A stretch of 64,000 nucleotides of DNA, taken from contig QZCP01000194.1 of the NCBI GenBank assembly GCA_003956705.1, positions 47,238-111,237 of the forward strand. Direction: 5' to 3'. Source of the stretch: Brevipalpus yothersi. Lineage: Eukaryota > Arthropoda > Arachnida > Trombidiformes > Tenuipalpidae. The translations under genes and the position numbers were made by a program. Shown piece after piece: positions 16,949-32,692 of the stretch (position 1 is its first letter; the number at the start of each line of letters is the position of its first letter). The notes beneath the pieces are model-generated. The model saw only the letters and a list, made by a program, of their open reading frames with translations. It was not told the origin of the DNA and ran no database searches.

Positions 16949-18068
16949 CTGATATTTAATTTTTCCAATCGAACAATTCGATCATCATGAATTTCTCCTC
17001 GATCATCGATAGGTTCTGAAATTGGTCATCATATTTGAATTGGATTTTGTATCTTTTTCTTTGCAAATTTACTTTAATAAGATCAACCGAAAGCCCTTTT
17101 CAAACCTATCTACAATAATATTGCACAAACTTTTCTATTACGGAATTGAGCTTGTGGCGAATGAGATTCATTCATTGTTTCAAGTAATGAGAGAGATCCA
17201 CGTTTGAAACGTATCCCCCTTATGGATTGTGAGTGATTTGAAAAGCTTCAAATTTTTATCTCCAAAATTATCTCTGTTGGTCGCGTGCTGAGAGATAGAG
17301 ACACTTGATCTACGACTGGCAAGCACTGATTTTGATCATAAATTGGATCACGAAATCAATTAAAAATTGCGAGAAACTCGAAGAATTTGAGTTAAACGTC
17401 TCAAGCTCAGAGCGGTTGAACAAATTACTGTCAACCAGAGATGGTTGATTTGAGTTTTTCCACTGTTTTTGAGCATAAGAGAACAATTCGTTGTTTTATT
17501 GTGAAGTACACCCATTTTCACTGGAGGATTCATGGAAAAAGAATAATTTATCATCAAAGAAGACGATGAATGATGCTGAATGGAGACTGTAGTCTTCGAT
17601 AGCAAAACAGACTCATTGTGTCTCGCTATATAAATCATCAACGTAGTACCATACAAATGCTTGATGTCTCGAATCAAATGTTACTAAAGACTTACAGAAT
17701 CATTCTTCAACGGATAATCCGCTGATCAGAGATATATGTTAACTACTCACCTAGAATAGAATAGATTTATGAAGAGACCTTGGGTGAAGAAAGTGGCCAG
17801 TCAATAGCCCTTATTTTGGTTTTTATTTGGAACAATCTTCAGGTTATTTGAGTGAGATCACCAATTTATCGGAATAATCAACGTTTTCATTTGACTAAGT
17901 TCAGTGTTCGATTCTCTAGTATAACTAAAGGTTTCGATAAAGGTCAGAAAATGATTGTTGAAAAAATTCGAGTTCCAGTTCAGAATTGAGGAATCTCCAG
18001 TTCTCGGCAATTGAAGCCTACTTCTGACGCAATTCTGGGAATCTGAAGAAAATCTCAGATATTGAAGG
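16949..18068. other. Intergenic between eIF2-gamma and ABCC copy B
   Basis: 3' UTR of eIF2-gamma and upstream region of the second transporter. Only short frames without coding character are present. There is no visible similarity to the upstream region of copy A, so the ABCC duplication, or later conservation, did not include the promoter. Confidence 0.6.
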
Positions 18069-23531
<5,463 letters not shown>

Positions 23532-24045
23532 ATTCTTAATGTCAAAAATATTGATCAATTTCAATTTTGTAAAAAAATCACTGAAGGAGACCCTTCATTC
23601 TGAGCAACATGAGTGGAATCTCAGGTTTGCTTTATTCTTCAATATATCATATATATCATTGTACAAACGTTGAGACCCATTTCGAAAAAATTTTTTCTTT
23701 CTTCACTCCATGATATCGCCAGTTCTCGAAAGATAAATTTTCTCTGAAGAATTAGAAAAATTTTTCTAATTGAAAAATTTCCTTAGATTGTCAACTTTCA
23801 GCCCCAAATTTTAATCAAAAGTGGCTTATTGTTCTCTTTTTCGACTAAGTACATGTAAAATGTGAGAAAATTCAGGCAACTTCAATGACATGATCAACAT
23901 TAACATTATTCCCAGTTTTGATAACATTATTATTGATGATAGCGATCAACTTTCAACTGAAACTTCAGATTTTATCAATATTTCAGATATATTACCTCAT
24001 TTGTTTTAGCTTTGGCTTCTTATAAATACCGCCGGTTCATGGAGC
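23532..24045. other. Convergent spacer between ABCC copy B and the XPG-like gene
   Basis: AT-rich 3' flanks of two convergent genes; no gene or distinct repeat is seen. Confidence 0.6.
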
Positions 24046-25902
24046 CTAATCATTAAGTGAACAAAGATCAAGGAAGGAATCAGGTAGAATGTCATTAACG
24101 TTTTTTCCCTGCAGAATATCTTTCACCATCTTCATGGTACTATAAATTTCCTTAGAGGACATATCAGATCTCTGATTCAATAGCTGCTTCAAACTTTTCT
24201 TATTAAGTTTCCTCCACTCGAAAGGTTCGAACGTGGTTTGGACCCGTGGCTCCATGAACTCATTGTAAATATCTTTTCTAGGAAATTCTTCCGGTAATTT
24301 GAGCTCACGAAGCATTCGAATTTTCTCTGGGTCATTAAGTTTACATATTGAACGGAGCTTTTCATCATCACTTTCTTTCATACTTGACCATTTTTTAAAA
24401 TTTTTGAGTTTTTCAAAACCTTCTCCTTCGAATTGATGGAGAATATGTCTGGCTTCTTCGAACCGAACTCTTCTAATACCAGCTGTATAGTCACAACCAC
24501 AGAGCATCCCGATACATACCAGGTCTTGTTGTTTAAGGTTGAGCTTAGATTCTATGTCAGATGCCAGATATCTGTTGACCTCTCGCCTAGAATTGGAGAA
24601 TGTTCTGTACACTGTTCTACCACCAAAAAGCCAAATATCACTATCTTCGGTGAGAGTTCCTTGTGTGAAACCAATTTCTTCGAGCATGGCACATTGAGCC
24701 TCTGCTTCACCAGGACTGACCAAAAAAGGAAGTTTGAAGCATTTTATGAGCCTAATAGTATCTTCAATCACTTGTTGATCAATTTTCTGAGTTCTGATAT
24801 TAGGATCTTTGGTACCACTTGCAGTGAAATGTACATAGAGCTCATCTTGTTCTTGTTCAATTGGAGATGCTGGATGATCGGGAACCAATGACTTAGATGA
24901 TTTCAGACTATAGTTAACAAAATTTTCTCTCGCCCATTTGAATTCTCTTTTTTTAGCTTCATCTTTTGCTAAATTCCTTTCAATTCTGAGAAGTTTTCGT
25001 GGTTCAACATTGAAATTTTCATCATCATCATATTCTCTGCTAATCGGATTTAGATTCTTCTTCTCTGACTTAGATGAGACTGAGAGTTCAGCTTTGCATG
25101 GTTGATCAGAATGGGTAGGCGCTGAGCCGATTTCACTGTTCTCAAGAGTTTTTATTGAGTCTTTACCAATCATCAGTTCTTTTTTAGAATTCATATTTTC
25201 CACTGAGTTTCGGAGAGTAGCTTTGGGAATATCAGAATGTCTACTCGAAGATTGTAGTTGAACTTCATCTAGTCTCACTTTCTTTTTCTTCCCATTTCTG
25301 CCCTGCTTTAATAGTGGTGTATCTTTTAGGAAAAAATCAGCTCCGAGAGAAGAATATGATTTAGAGCTTTTCTTTTGAAATTTAGATGAATCTTCCATCG
25401 ATTCACTGGGAACATATGGTTTTTGGCTGTTTTTATGATGATCATGGGTTGCTTTGTTGTTGGAACTTTGAGCAGAAAATGATTTCTTTGAATAATCACG
25501 ACTTTGCCTCTCTCTCTTTTCCCGATTAAGATCTTTTCGCCTTTTTTCGTGCCCATTCTCTTGATGTCTCTCCATATCTCGTTCTCCGTCATGTTCTTGG
25601 TTATCTTTTGGTCTTTCTGATCTTCTTCGCTCGATTGTTGATCTTTTCAGTTCGGAAGGTCTTCCATCGAATACGAATATTGGCTTGATTCCGAACGAGA
25701 GCAAGATGCATATCGTGTTTAATAGGCCTTGAACATGACAGTGATTCAATGGAATATTATCTTCACTATTCATGGTTTCCATGAACTCATAACGGTGAAG
25801 AAGATTCATCATATCAATCGCAATCACTTTGCCCCTCAAATATTTTAGGTCTATCCGTTGAGCTATCTGGTCGAGGCATGTCCATAGACCTTTGACACCC
25901 AT
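24046..25902 (-). CDS. ERCC5: XPG/ERCC5-like structure-specific endonuclease (Rad2 family), single exon
   Basis: One uninterrupted frame of 618 codons. The N-terminal nuclease part (1-95) begins MGVKGLWTCLDQIAQRIDLK, as in XPG, and the internal part (about 375-500) carries GEAEAQCAMLEEIGFTQGTL and EDSDIWLFGGRTVYR. All expected metal-binding acids are present: Asp30, Asp79, Glu399, Glu401, Asp420, Asp422 and Asp471. The wording EAEAQCA ... DSDIWLFG is typical of XPG rather than FEN1 or EXO1. XPG makes the 3' incision in nucleotide-excision repair. The spacer between the two nuclease parts is only about 280 residues, charged and low-complexity, against roughly 600 in human XPG. The whole protein is about half the human length and has little C-terminal tail and no clear PCNA-binding box. 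The helix-turn segment reads GIRRVRFEEA, without the usual glycine. Confidence 0.85.
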   Translation of the reverse strand: MGVKGLWTCLDQIAQRIDLKYLRGKVIAIDMMNLLHRYEFMETMNSEDNIPLNHCHVQGLLNTICILLSFGIKPIFVFDGRPSELKRSTIERRRSERPKDNQEHDGERDMERHQENGHEKRRKDLNREKRERQSRDYSKKSFSAQSSNNKATHDHHKNSQKPYVPSESMEDSSKFQKKSSKSYSSLGADFFLKDTPLLKQGRNGKKKKVRLDEVQLQSSSRHSDIPKATLRNSVENMNSKKELMIGKDSIKTLENSEIGSAPTHSDQPCKAELSVSSKSEKKNLNPISREYDDDENFNVEPRKLLRIERNLAKDEAKKREFKWARENFVNYSLKSSKSLVPDHPASPIEQEQDELYVHFTASGTKDPNIRTQKIDQQVIEDTIRLIKCFKLPFLVSPGEAEAQCAMLEEIGFTQGTLTEDSDIWLFGGRTVYRTFSNSRREVNRYLASDIESKLNLKQQDLVCIGMLCGCDYTAGIRRVRFEEARHILHQFEGEGFEKLKNFKKWSSMKESDDEKLRSICKLNDPEKIRMLRELKLPEEFPRKDIYNEFMEPRVQTTFEPFEWRKLNKKSLKQLLNQRSDMSSKEIYSTMKMVKDILQGKNVNDILPDSFLDLCSLND

Positions 25903-26339
25903 TTCTTGATTTTAGCACAAGACAAATCAGCTAGTAAGTTTTTCTTATCTTTGCTCTAGGACACGATATTTCATAACTCATGAATGGTCATGAAATTTGA
26001 AATCATTGAAGAGGATGGCAATCTATTTGTAGGTGAAAAACAACAAGCTAGTCCTACTTGAACAGCTCGACTTTGTTGCCTTTTGAGGATTTCTTGATGC
26101 TAGTAGAATTAATAATATGGAAGCTTATGAATATCTCGAAATTAATTTTCCAGACAAAAGGCACAATTCATTACAGGAAATAAGATTCACGGACAAAAAA
26201 TAAAACAGTTTTGTGATGAGATGACTGATGAGAATGATGCGGATGATGTTATAATCTCATAAAAAGATGGAGAATCAAAATGTTCTATTCAAACAGAAAA
26301 GTTGGCAAACTTACACACATGTGTGTGTCGAATATCTCG
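25903..26339. other. Intergenic upstream of the XPG-like gene
   Basis: Presumed promoter and 5' UTR of the minus-strand nuclease gene. No coding sequence is recognised. Confidence 0.5.
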
Positions 26340-26800
26340 GTATCGATAAGTTGCAAAAAAGATCTACTATATCGAATACTGCGCTTATTGATGTCTTTTT
26401 TTGACACAAGACCGTTAAAATGTAATCTGTTTCGCGAGAGGCATCTAAGTTATCGTCCATAGAATGGAAAAACTCTGATCAAGAACTATAACACTACAGA
26501 TATTTCACTCAGCCCTTCTTTCCTCGAGACCATCATATTATTCCACGCGATTTATTCCTCAAGATCCCATGTTTTTCTCGAAGAGCTTGCCATTCAATTT
26601 AGATCTTTTCGAAAAATACAATGACACTGAGATATGGGCATCTCTAGGCTACACTCATATGCAGAATTTTGTAGCTTCTCTATCTAGTCAACGTGAGAAT
26701 CAGATCGACCAAAACTTGAGAACAACTTAAGCATAAGATAGACATAAATGCCTTGTTTAACTAGAGTATTACTTGATAAGCTAAAGTTTTTTGTGGGTTC
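26340..26800 (+). pseudogene. Decayed ABCC fragment (third copy), internally deleted
   Basis: Bases 26344-26450 match the start of ABCC exon 7 (GATCTACT.TATCGA.T.CT.CG, then TTGATGTCTTTTTTTGACAC). Bases 26465-26800 match the NBD2 end of the same exon, including AATTTAGATC.CTTCGA.AA.TACA.TGA.ACTGAGATATGGG and the start of the following intron (GTGGGTT). About 760 bp between these blocks, including Walker A, are missing. Stops and frame changes interrupt the frame, and the LSIGQ signature codons are lost. Details such as GGGCATCTCTAGGCTA and the GTGGGTT donor are nearer to copy B than copy A. It is therefore a non-functional remnant of a third, B-like ABCC gene. It ends right where the truncated MAP2K gene begins. 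Confidence 0.8.
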
Positions 26801-26804
26801 GATG

Positions 26805-27536
26805 CTAAGAATTCATCTGATCCAAAGCTTTAAATGCACAGTATGCTATTTTACCCAGAACAAAGTCTGGAATTGCGATTGAGGAAGAACTTTGGCAAGA
26901 TGAATCATCCATCTGATTCGTATCATTCTCTGAAATGGAGGTAGAAAAATCTGATCTCACTCTTTGATGAGCCAATTTATAAAATTTGTCAAGTGAAGCA
27001 TCCATAACTTCCATGAACAACCAAAGTTCACTTTCCCAAAAAAGTGCACCATAAAATTTAACTATTTGAGGACAATCGACACTTTTAACCAAAACATCCA
27101 TGTCCATCAGAAAGCGTTCTTGTGCTTGATTTATACCGGTACGCTAAAGAAAACAATGGAAAATTAGACATTGATCAATAATTTTGCATGTATGCTTTCA
27201 GTGACCATCACCCCCAAAATATTGATATCACAATTAAGATCACCTTACCTTGACAGCAAATTCGAATGAACCATTTTCGGAAGTATGACGAACTAGATGA
27301 ACAACACCGTAAGCTCCTTTGCCCAACACTTGGAGTTCCTCGATCTCTAGTGGATCAATAACGATCGTTTGACCATTAACGGTAGCTGTTGTTGTTCGAT
27401 CAAGTCTTTTAGCTGCTTCCTCTTCACGATTAGATCCTTGTGGTAGTTGATTTCTGATACCACCCAATCTGGGAACTTTTCTTCGATCTCTCAGTCCACC
27501 ACCAGATCGAAGTGGCCCAGTAACACAGTTCTCCAT
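26805..27536 (-). CDS. MAP2K3/6: MAP kinase kinase 3/6-like gene, truncated before the catalytic loop
   Basis: Exons 27536-27249 and 27143-26805 join in frame (AAG donor, TTTAG acceptor) to 208 residues. The N-lobe is intact: glycine-rich loop GKGAYGVV, the FAVK lysine, then RFLMDMDVLVKSVDCPQIVKFYGALF and the hinge WLFMEVMDASLDKFYK, all very close to MKK3/MKK6 (fly licorne). The frame then reads KIAYCAFKALDQMNS and stops exactly where family members continue into the HRD catalytic loop. No GT donor that would skip the stop is visible, and the DNA beyond is the ABCC pseudogene, so no HRD, DFG or activation loop can be encoded. As written it cannot be an active kinase. It is either a partial duplicate (its intron argues for a DNA-level copy) or an assembly break. 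The true full-length gene may be elsewhere. Confidence 0.75.
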
Positions 27537-28415
27537 ATTCGTACAATTCTTTGTCTTATTTTCCACGATCAAACAAACACACCTCACGAAAACTCGTCGT
27601 TTCACCTTTGATCAATCGTGGGGAGAAGGGTAAAATAGTGGCGAACGACAATGAGAAAAATTAATCAATTTCCACACAATCAAGATACCCAGAACATGGT
27701 GATGAAAGAAGGATGGAATGGAAACGAAACTCTCCTCTCTTGACCACAGCTTAATAGTCACAAGCTTCAGAAGATACTCTTTCAAATAGTGTTGTGCAAT
27801 CCTCACTCATTTAAATACACACTTGATTAAATATACATCCAAAATTTTCAATTCTCTTCACCTCAAATTCTGTTTCTGATGCTTCGTTAACAATTCACTT
27901 TCTGGTTTACAAAAAAAAAGTTTTTCCGCAAAAAATTTTTCAGAAAATTTTGAAATTTCCCGCCTTTTTTTCCACACACACTTCTACTACACAAGTGACA
28001 TCTATGTTGCTGTGACTTTTAATCCTTTTAATTACGACTTTGCAAGAAAAGTTTGTTGTGTTAAGTGAATGTGTTTGGATATAAGAACTTTAAACGCTCA
28101 GCCAACAACAACAACATCGACACACAAATCATGTCCAATTGTGATCACATTAAATTTAACGATGATCAACTTTTATTTGGTACTTTTGATTGTGGAGCTT
28201 ATGGTGTAGGCCCACCAATTCAAGTGTGAAAATGTGTAGATTGCGTAAAAATTCGTTAATTGAATTGAATTTATGCTTAACTGCGATCCTTTGTTAAATG
28301 TTAATTTAAAATCCAAATTTTGTATGAAACCAAAATTTGTGTATCCCCTTCTATCTCTCTATCTCTTATGCTCAATATATATACATAATTCTATCTACAG
28401 TTTGTATACTTGAAC
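27537..28415. promoter_or_regulatory. Divergent upstream region of the MAP2K fragment and IRE1
   Basis: The 879 bp between divergent start codons hold 5' flanks for both genes. AT-rich; a CTACAG acceptor-like sequence at 28395-28400 just before the IRE1 start could end a non-coding leader intron. No other gene is seen. Confidence 0.45.
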
Positions 28416-30635
28416 ATGGGCTGTTGGAATAGTGTTTATTTTGCTATTCTTTTGCTTGCCACATTGATTGTGGCCGGTAGTGTTGCAAATCATTCTGATG
28501 ATGATTCGGAAAAGTCTTCTACTGCAACTTCTACTACCACTACTACTACTAATACTGCAACTGCTGGTGGACTGGCCGATTGTAGTCCACAAGAGCTCAC
28601 ATTGAGAGAATTAGTCAATCAAAATGATATAATTATTGTGTCAACGCTCGATGGTAAAGTTACTGCATTGGATATTAATAATAATGGACAAATTTTATGG
28701 ACTCATAAATTCGATACACCTATTGTGGGCATGTGGCAATATCGTGATGGAAAATTGTCTCGACTTGATGTGTTCACTCCTCAAAATCAAATTTCCGAAC
28801 AATCATCTGGTAAACCGATTGTTGTTTCTCAGGAAAATCAACTCTCTCTACAATCATCCGGCTATTTTAAAGAAGGCTTTCTGATGGTACCAAAAGCTCC
28901 TAATGGTGCAAATGATGCTCGACATCCTGATCTACCGCTTCTAGATTGGCAATCATCTGGTGATAAAAGGAATCAACTACAACAAGTTCCATTCTTTCCA
29001 TCCAATGCATTGACCCAGCCAACAGATCGAGGTAGATTTGTGTACAATGAAGACAAATCAGATGCATATACTGTGTTGATAACTTTATTCGTTTTGGGAA
29101 TTTCCTCTTTCGCATCCGTTATTTTTTTCTTCACCACAAGAAAAAAATCCAAAGATGGATATAAATCGATTGGAAAAATATCCTTCGATTCGAAGAACAT
29201 CGTTGGATTCGGCTCCTCTGGTACTTGTGTTTATCGTGGATTATTTGAGAATAAGCAAGAAATCGCTGTTAAAAGAGTGATTCTGGATTATTTCACTCTC
29301 GCCGAGAGGGAAATTGATCTGCTGCGTATATTTCAACACCAAAATCTCATCAGATACTATGCAACCGAATCCGATGATATTTTCAAGTATATTGCCATCG
29401 AGTTGGCCCACTTTTCGATTGCAGATTACATTGAAGGTGATGCTCAACAAAATGAGTCAAACTTGAATCCCATCGAAATTCTCTATCAATCATCGCAAGG
29501 CATAGAGCATCTTCATTCTTTGAACATCGTCCATCGTGACATCAAACCTCAAAACATTCTCATCTCAATGCCTCTCAAGCCCAATAATGAGCGCAAAGTA
29601 TTGATATCAGATTTCGGTGTTAGCAAGCAAGTCAATACTCAAGCATCAATGAGCAATGATTTCGTAGCAACCACTCGAGTGCTTCGTGGCACCGAAGGGT
29701 GGATTGCACCAGAGGTGCTGCAAAACAAGCTCAATGGAGAGTCTGATTCGATCAAATCAGCCAAACCAGTTGACATATTCTCCTTGGGATGTGTATTCTA
29801 TTATGTTCTCACCAATGGTGTTCATCCTTTCGGAACACCTTTGGAGAGACAAGCGAACATCATCAAAGGTAAACACTCATTGAAAGACTTGAGTGGTGAT
29901 GAAAGCATTCTCAAGACAAATCTAATCGAAGCGATGATTGCTTCAAAATCCGAAGAGAGACCAAAGATCGAAGCTGTTTTGAAGCATCCACTTTTCTGGT
30001 CACCTCAAAGGCAACTCGCTTTCCTACAGGATGTCTCAGATCGATTAGAGAAAGCAAGCCAAGACTCTGATGCGGTTCTCTCACTGGAAAGAGGAGGTTT
30101 CGATGTAGTCAAAGGAGATTGGCGGAAACACATTACAGATGACTTGCGAGATGATCTCACCAAGTTCCGTAGTTATCGAGGAAGTTCAGTTCGAGATCTT
30201 TTACGAAGCTTGCGGAATAAGAAGCATCATTATCGTGAACTCACCGCCGAGCTTCAAAATTCACTTGGTACAATACCGGAAGAATTTGTTCACTACTTCA
30301 CGTCAAGATTTCCTCGTCTATTGATACATTCTTACATTGCCATGCAGTCGTTCCGTGAAGAGCAGATTTTTGTTGATTATTATGATAAGAGTAGCAATTT
30401 TCCAGCCCTGCCAAGAACTTGGAAACGATACTTCGAGAGTAAGTCCAACAAAAGTACCGAGAAAAAGTGGCAAAATGGGTCTTATGACAATGGTGATATC
30501 AATGACAATAAACCAGTTGCTGATGAGGATAACTGGCGCAATCCTAGTGGCGATGGATCGCCGAGCTGCAGATTTTTCAAAGAGTTGAAAACAACAGAAC
30601 CCTCACTTTTTAGTGAAGAGCAATCCTTGAAATGA
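28416..30635 (+). CDS. ERN1: IRE1 (ERN1) ER-stress sensor kinase/RNase, single exon, short luminal domain
   Basis: One open frame, 739 residues from the ATG at 28416. Signal peptide GCWNSVYFAILLLATLIVAGS, then a Ser/Thr/Asn-rich stretch, a luminal part up to about 216, a membrane helix (about 218-240) and a kinase (about 262-530) with GFGSSGTCV, IAVKRV, HRDIKPQNIL, SDFGVSK and GTEGWIAPEV. The KEN RNase domain (about 533-658) includes the catalytic region RNKKHHYREL and FTSRFPRLLIH. IRE1 senses unfolded proteins in the ER lumen and splices XBP1-type mRNA. The cytosolic half is conventional. The luminal half keeps STLDGKVTALD and ILWTHKFDTPIVGMW, but is only about 190 residues against about 420 in other IRE1 proteins. 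The ORF is continuous, so this is not an obvious missed exon. A charged tail of about 80 residues follows the KEN domain. Confidence 0.92.
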   Translation: MGCWNSVYFAILLLATLIVAGSVANHSDDDSEKSSTATSTTTTTTNTATAGGLADCSPQELTLRELVNQNDIIIVSTLDGKVTALDINNNGQILWTHKFDTPIVGMWQYRDGKLSRLDVFTPQNQISEQSSGKPIVVSQENQLSLQSSGYFKEGFLMVPKAPNGANDARHPDLPLLDWQSSGDKRNQLQQVPFFPSNALTQPTDRGRFVYNEDKSDAYTVLITLFVLGISSFASVIFFFTTRKKSKDGYKSIGKISFDSKNIVGFGSSGTCVYRGLFENKQEIAVKRVILDYFTLAEREIDLLRIFQHQNLIRYYATESDDIFKYIAIELAHFSIADYIEGDAQQNESNLNPIEILYQSSQGIEHLHSLNIVHRDIKPQNILISMPLKPNNERKVLISDFGVSKQVNTQASMSNDFVATTRVLRGTEGWIAPEVLQNKLNGESDSIKSAKPVDIFSLGCVFYYVLTNGVHPFGTPLERQANIIKGKHSLKDLSGDESILKTNLIEAMIASKSEERPKIEAVLKHPLFWSPQRQLAFLQDVSDRLEKASQDSDAVLSLERGGFDVVKGDWRKHITDDLRDDLTKFRSYRGSSVRDLLRSLRNKKHHYRELTAELQNSLGTIPEEFVHYFTSRFPRLLIHSYIAMQSFREEQIFVDYYDKSSNFPALPRTWKRYFESKSNKSTEKKWQNGSYDNGDINDNKPVADEDNWRNPSGDGSPSCRFFKELKTTEPSLFSEEQSLK

Positions 30636-31240
30636 GAGTAGTCTCTTAGAGAGTGGCTATTTTACTTTTTACTTCGCCTTAATTCAGCCAATCGCCATCA
30701 TTTTTTGGCCAAAAAAGTATTAATCATTTTGTATTCTCCATTCACAATTGTTCAGTTCTGGACTGATTCACTCCCGCTGCTTGTTAGCGATCAGCTTGTG
30801 AAGCATCAAGATGCACGATCTTATTGACTTGGGTATCCACAGATTGCCTCTTATGCGGGAAATTTCTCTCATTCTTATCAAAATCTGGGCCCAGACTTTT
30901 TATCTGCAAGGAGTACTATCTAAGTCATATTGACTTATGTTAAGGTTGGGATCTCATTTATTTTATAATAACGAATCATTTTCGCACTTTGAATACAATA
31001 TAATGTTTCATGGATCAAGATCATGAGCCCTATTTTTTCCATTCGATTCTTCGAAAAAACAGCTTGAAGCTCAGAATGGGACAAGCTTAAGTTAATTAGA
31101 AAATTATGTCTTGTAAAAATATTAATTCTAATCCAGATTTTCTTTAAGTTTTATCAAATTCCCTCCTAGAGATTGAAACAAGACCCTAGTTGGGGTTCGA
31201 TTTCATGGCTGTCTGAAATTTAGTATATTTCACTTAAGTT

Positions 31241-31432
31241 TTAAACGGGTTCGGGTGATGTACACCATTCTTTCTCCTTTCTTGGACGATTTTTTACCTG
31301 GTTGCCATCTTCTCTTTCTTGAAAGCTATCATATACATGATATGTATGACTGATGAATGGTGATTTTCTGATGTTGGCATAATCTTCAGCACTTAATCTT
31401 TCAGGGGTAAAAAAGTTTGCTACATCGCACAA
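31241..31432 (-). other. Orphan exon-like open frame
   Basis: A 63-codon frame has protein-like composition (for example FTPERLSAEDYANIRKSPF and SHTYHVYDSFQERE), unlike the biased frames over CT repeats nearby. It is preceded by acceptor-like CTGAAAG and ends at TAA. I could not find a partner exon with matching phase. It could be the last exon of an unrecognised minus-strand gene, a pseudo-exon or chance. Confidence 0.25.
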
Positions 31433-32038
31433 TTCGCTTACTCACAATTTCATGGAAATGAATCATCTGGAATATTGAAATTTCTCTCATGAACTGAAAT
31501 TCTCTTAACTGACTTCTGTTTCGTAGCTCTCATAATCGAAGCTTACGTCTATCTGGTTCTTCAAGAGCATAGGACATTTCTAGATATAGTATTATTTTTT
31601 ACGAATTGAACTCTTGGAACGAGATAAACAAAGGATCATCCTCTTTCAAATTGGATTCGGTTGATCCTATCGCTCAAAGTCTACACGGCTCATCTGACAA
31701 ATTGTAATTGAAGCTTGACTACACAAACCAAGCTAACGAAGGTCTGACAAGAGAGGTTGAGAGAGAAAAAGAGCGTCAAAGCGACGAGAATATCTCTGAT
31801 TGACAATTATGATAAAAGATGAGCTTTCCGCTTGGAGGCTACTCAGAATGCTCACTCACCAATGCTCATCATTTAGATACTGATGAAGAGGGCTAAAATT
31901 TCACGTAAAATCAGCTGGGATTGCAAACATTTACCACCAAGCTGCAAGTGATAGTGTGATTAGTGTACGAGCATGATGAAACGAGAAATGCTCAACAGAA
32001 ATCTCCACTGGATCAGTCATCCATACTCAAGATTCAAC

Positions 32039-32046
<8 letters not shown>

Positions 32047-32070
<24 letters not shown>

Positions 32071-32071
32071 A
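32047..32071. repeat. (GA)n microsatellite
   Basis: About 12 GA units; a (CT)n run in the opposite sense follows 28 bp later. Confidence 0.9.
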
Positions 32072-32099
32072 ACTAAGCTTGGGTGCTAGGAATCGAGGT

Positions 32100-32126
32100 T
32101 CTCTCTCTCTCTCTCTCTCTCTCTCT
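32100..32126. repeat. (CT)n microsatellite, inverted partner of the (GA)n at 32047
   Basis: About 13 CT units. With the upstream (GA)n it could pair as a long hairpin in single-stranded DNA or RNA. Confidence 0.9.
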
Positions 32127-32619
32127 TCAGGACTTCTCTCTTCCTCGGCCATTCTGGTGATGATGAACAATGCCGGAGGGTGAAAATAGTTCACCTATCA
32201 GATCTGTCTAATATCTTGGCGTGAAGAGAACTGTTGATTTGAGAATTGCTTTCAATCATTTCACGCCGATTATGGAAGCTAAAACGCCATCTCAAAAGAT
32301 AAGACTAGATGGACCAACATCGCTGGAGGTGATGATCATATTATTAGAGGATGTCCAAGGAAAGTACGCTCTGTAAAGAAAGATAGGAAGGGAGAGAGGA
32401 GGTGGACACGATCAAGTCGGTAAAGAGGAAGAGAGCTCGGAGAGAAAAAACATATTCTGAGGTAAAAAATTCAGGACCCAAGACCAACGAATATTTGGCC
32501 GAATCATGTGGAAAAATTTTCTCCTCCCACTGTCACTCAATGGTCACTGGGTGCAGAATAGCCCTCTAATTGACTGTATGATTTCGAAGAGGAGGAATAT
32601 TTGCTTAAACATTGAATTT

Positions 32620-32622
<3 letters not shown>

Positions 32623-32690
<68 letters not shown>
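32623..32690. repeat. (CT)n microsatellite
   Basis: About 33 nearly perfect CT units. Frames over it encode only Ser-Leu or Arg-Glu runs and are not genes. Confidence 0.95.

Positions 32691-32692
<2 letters not shown>

Noticed and set aside
31140..31210. tRNA-like B-box sequence (GGGGTTCGATTTC)
   Set aside because: No A box at the right distance and no cloverleaf could be drawn.
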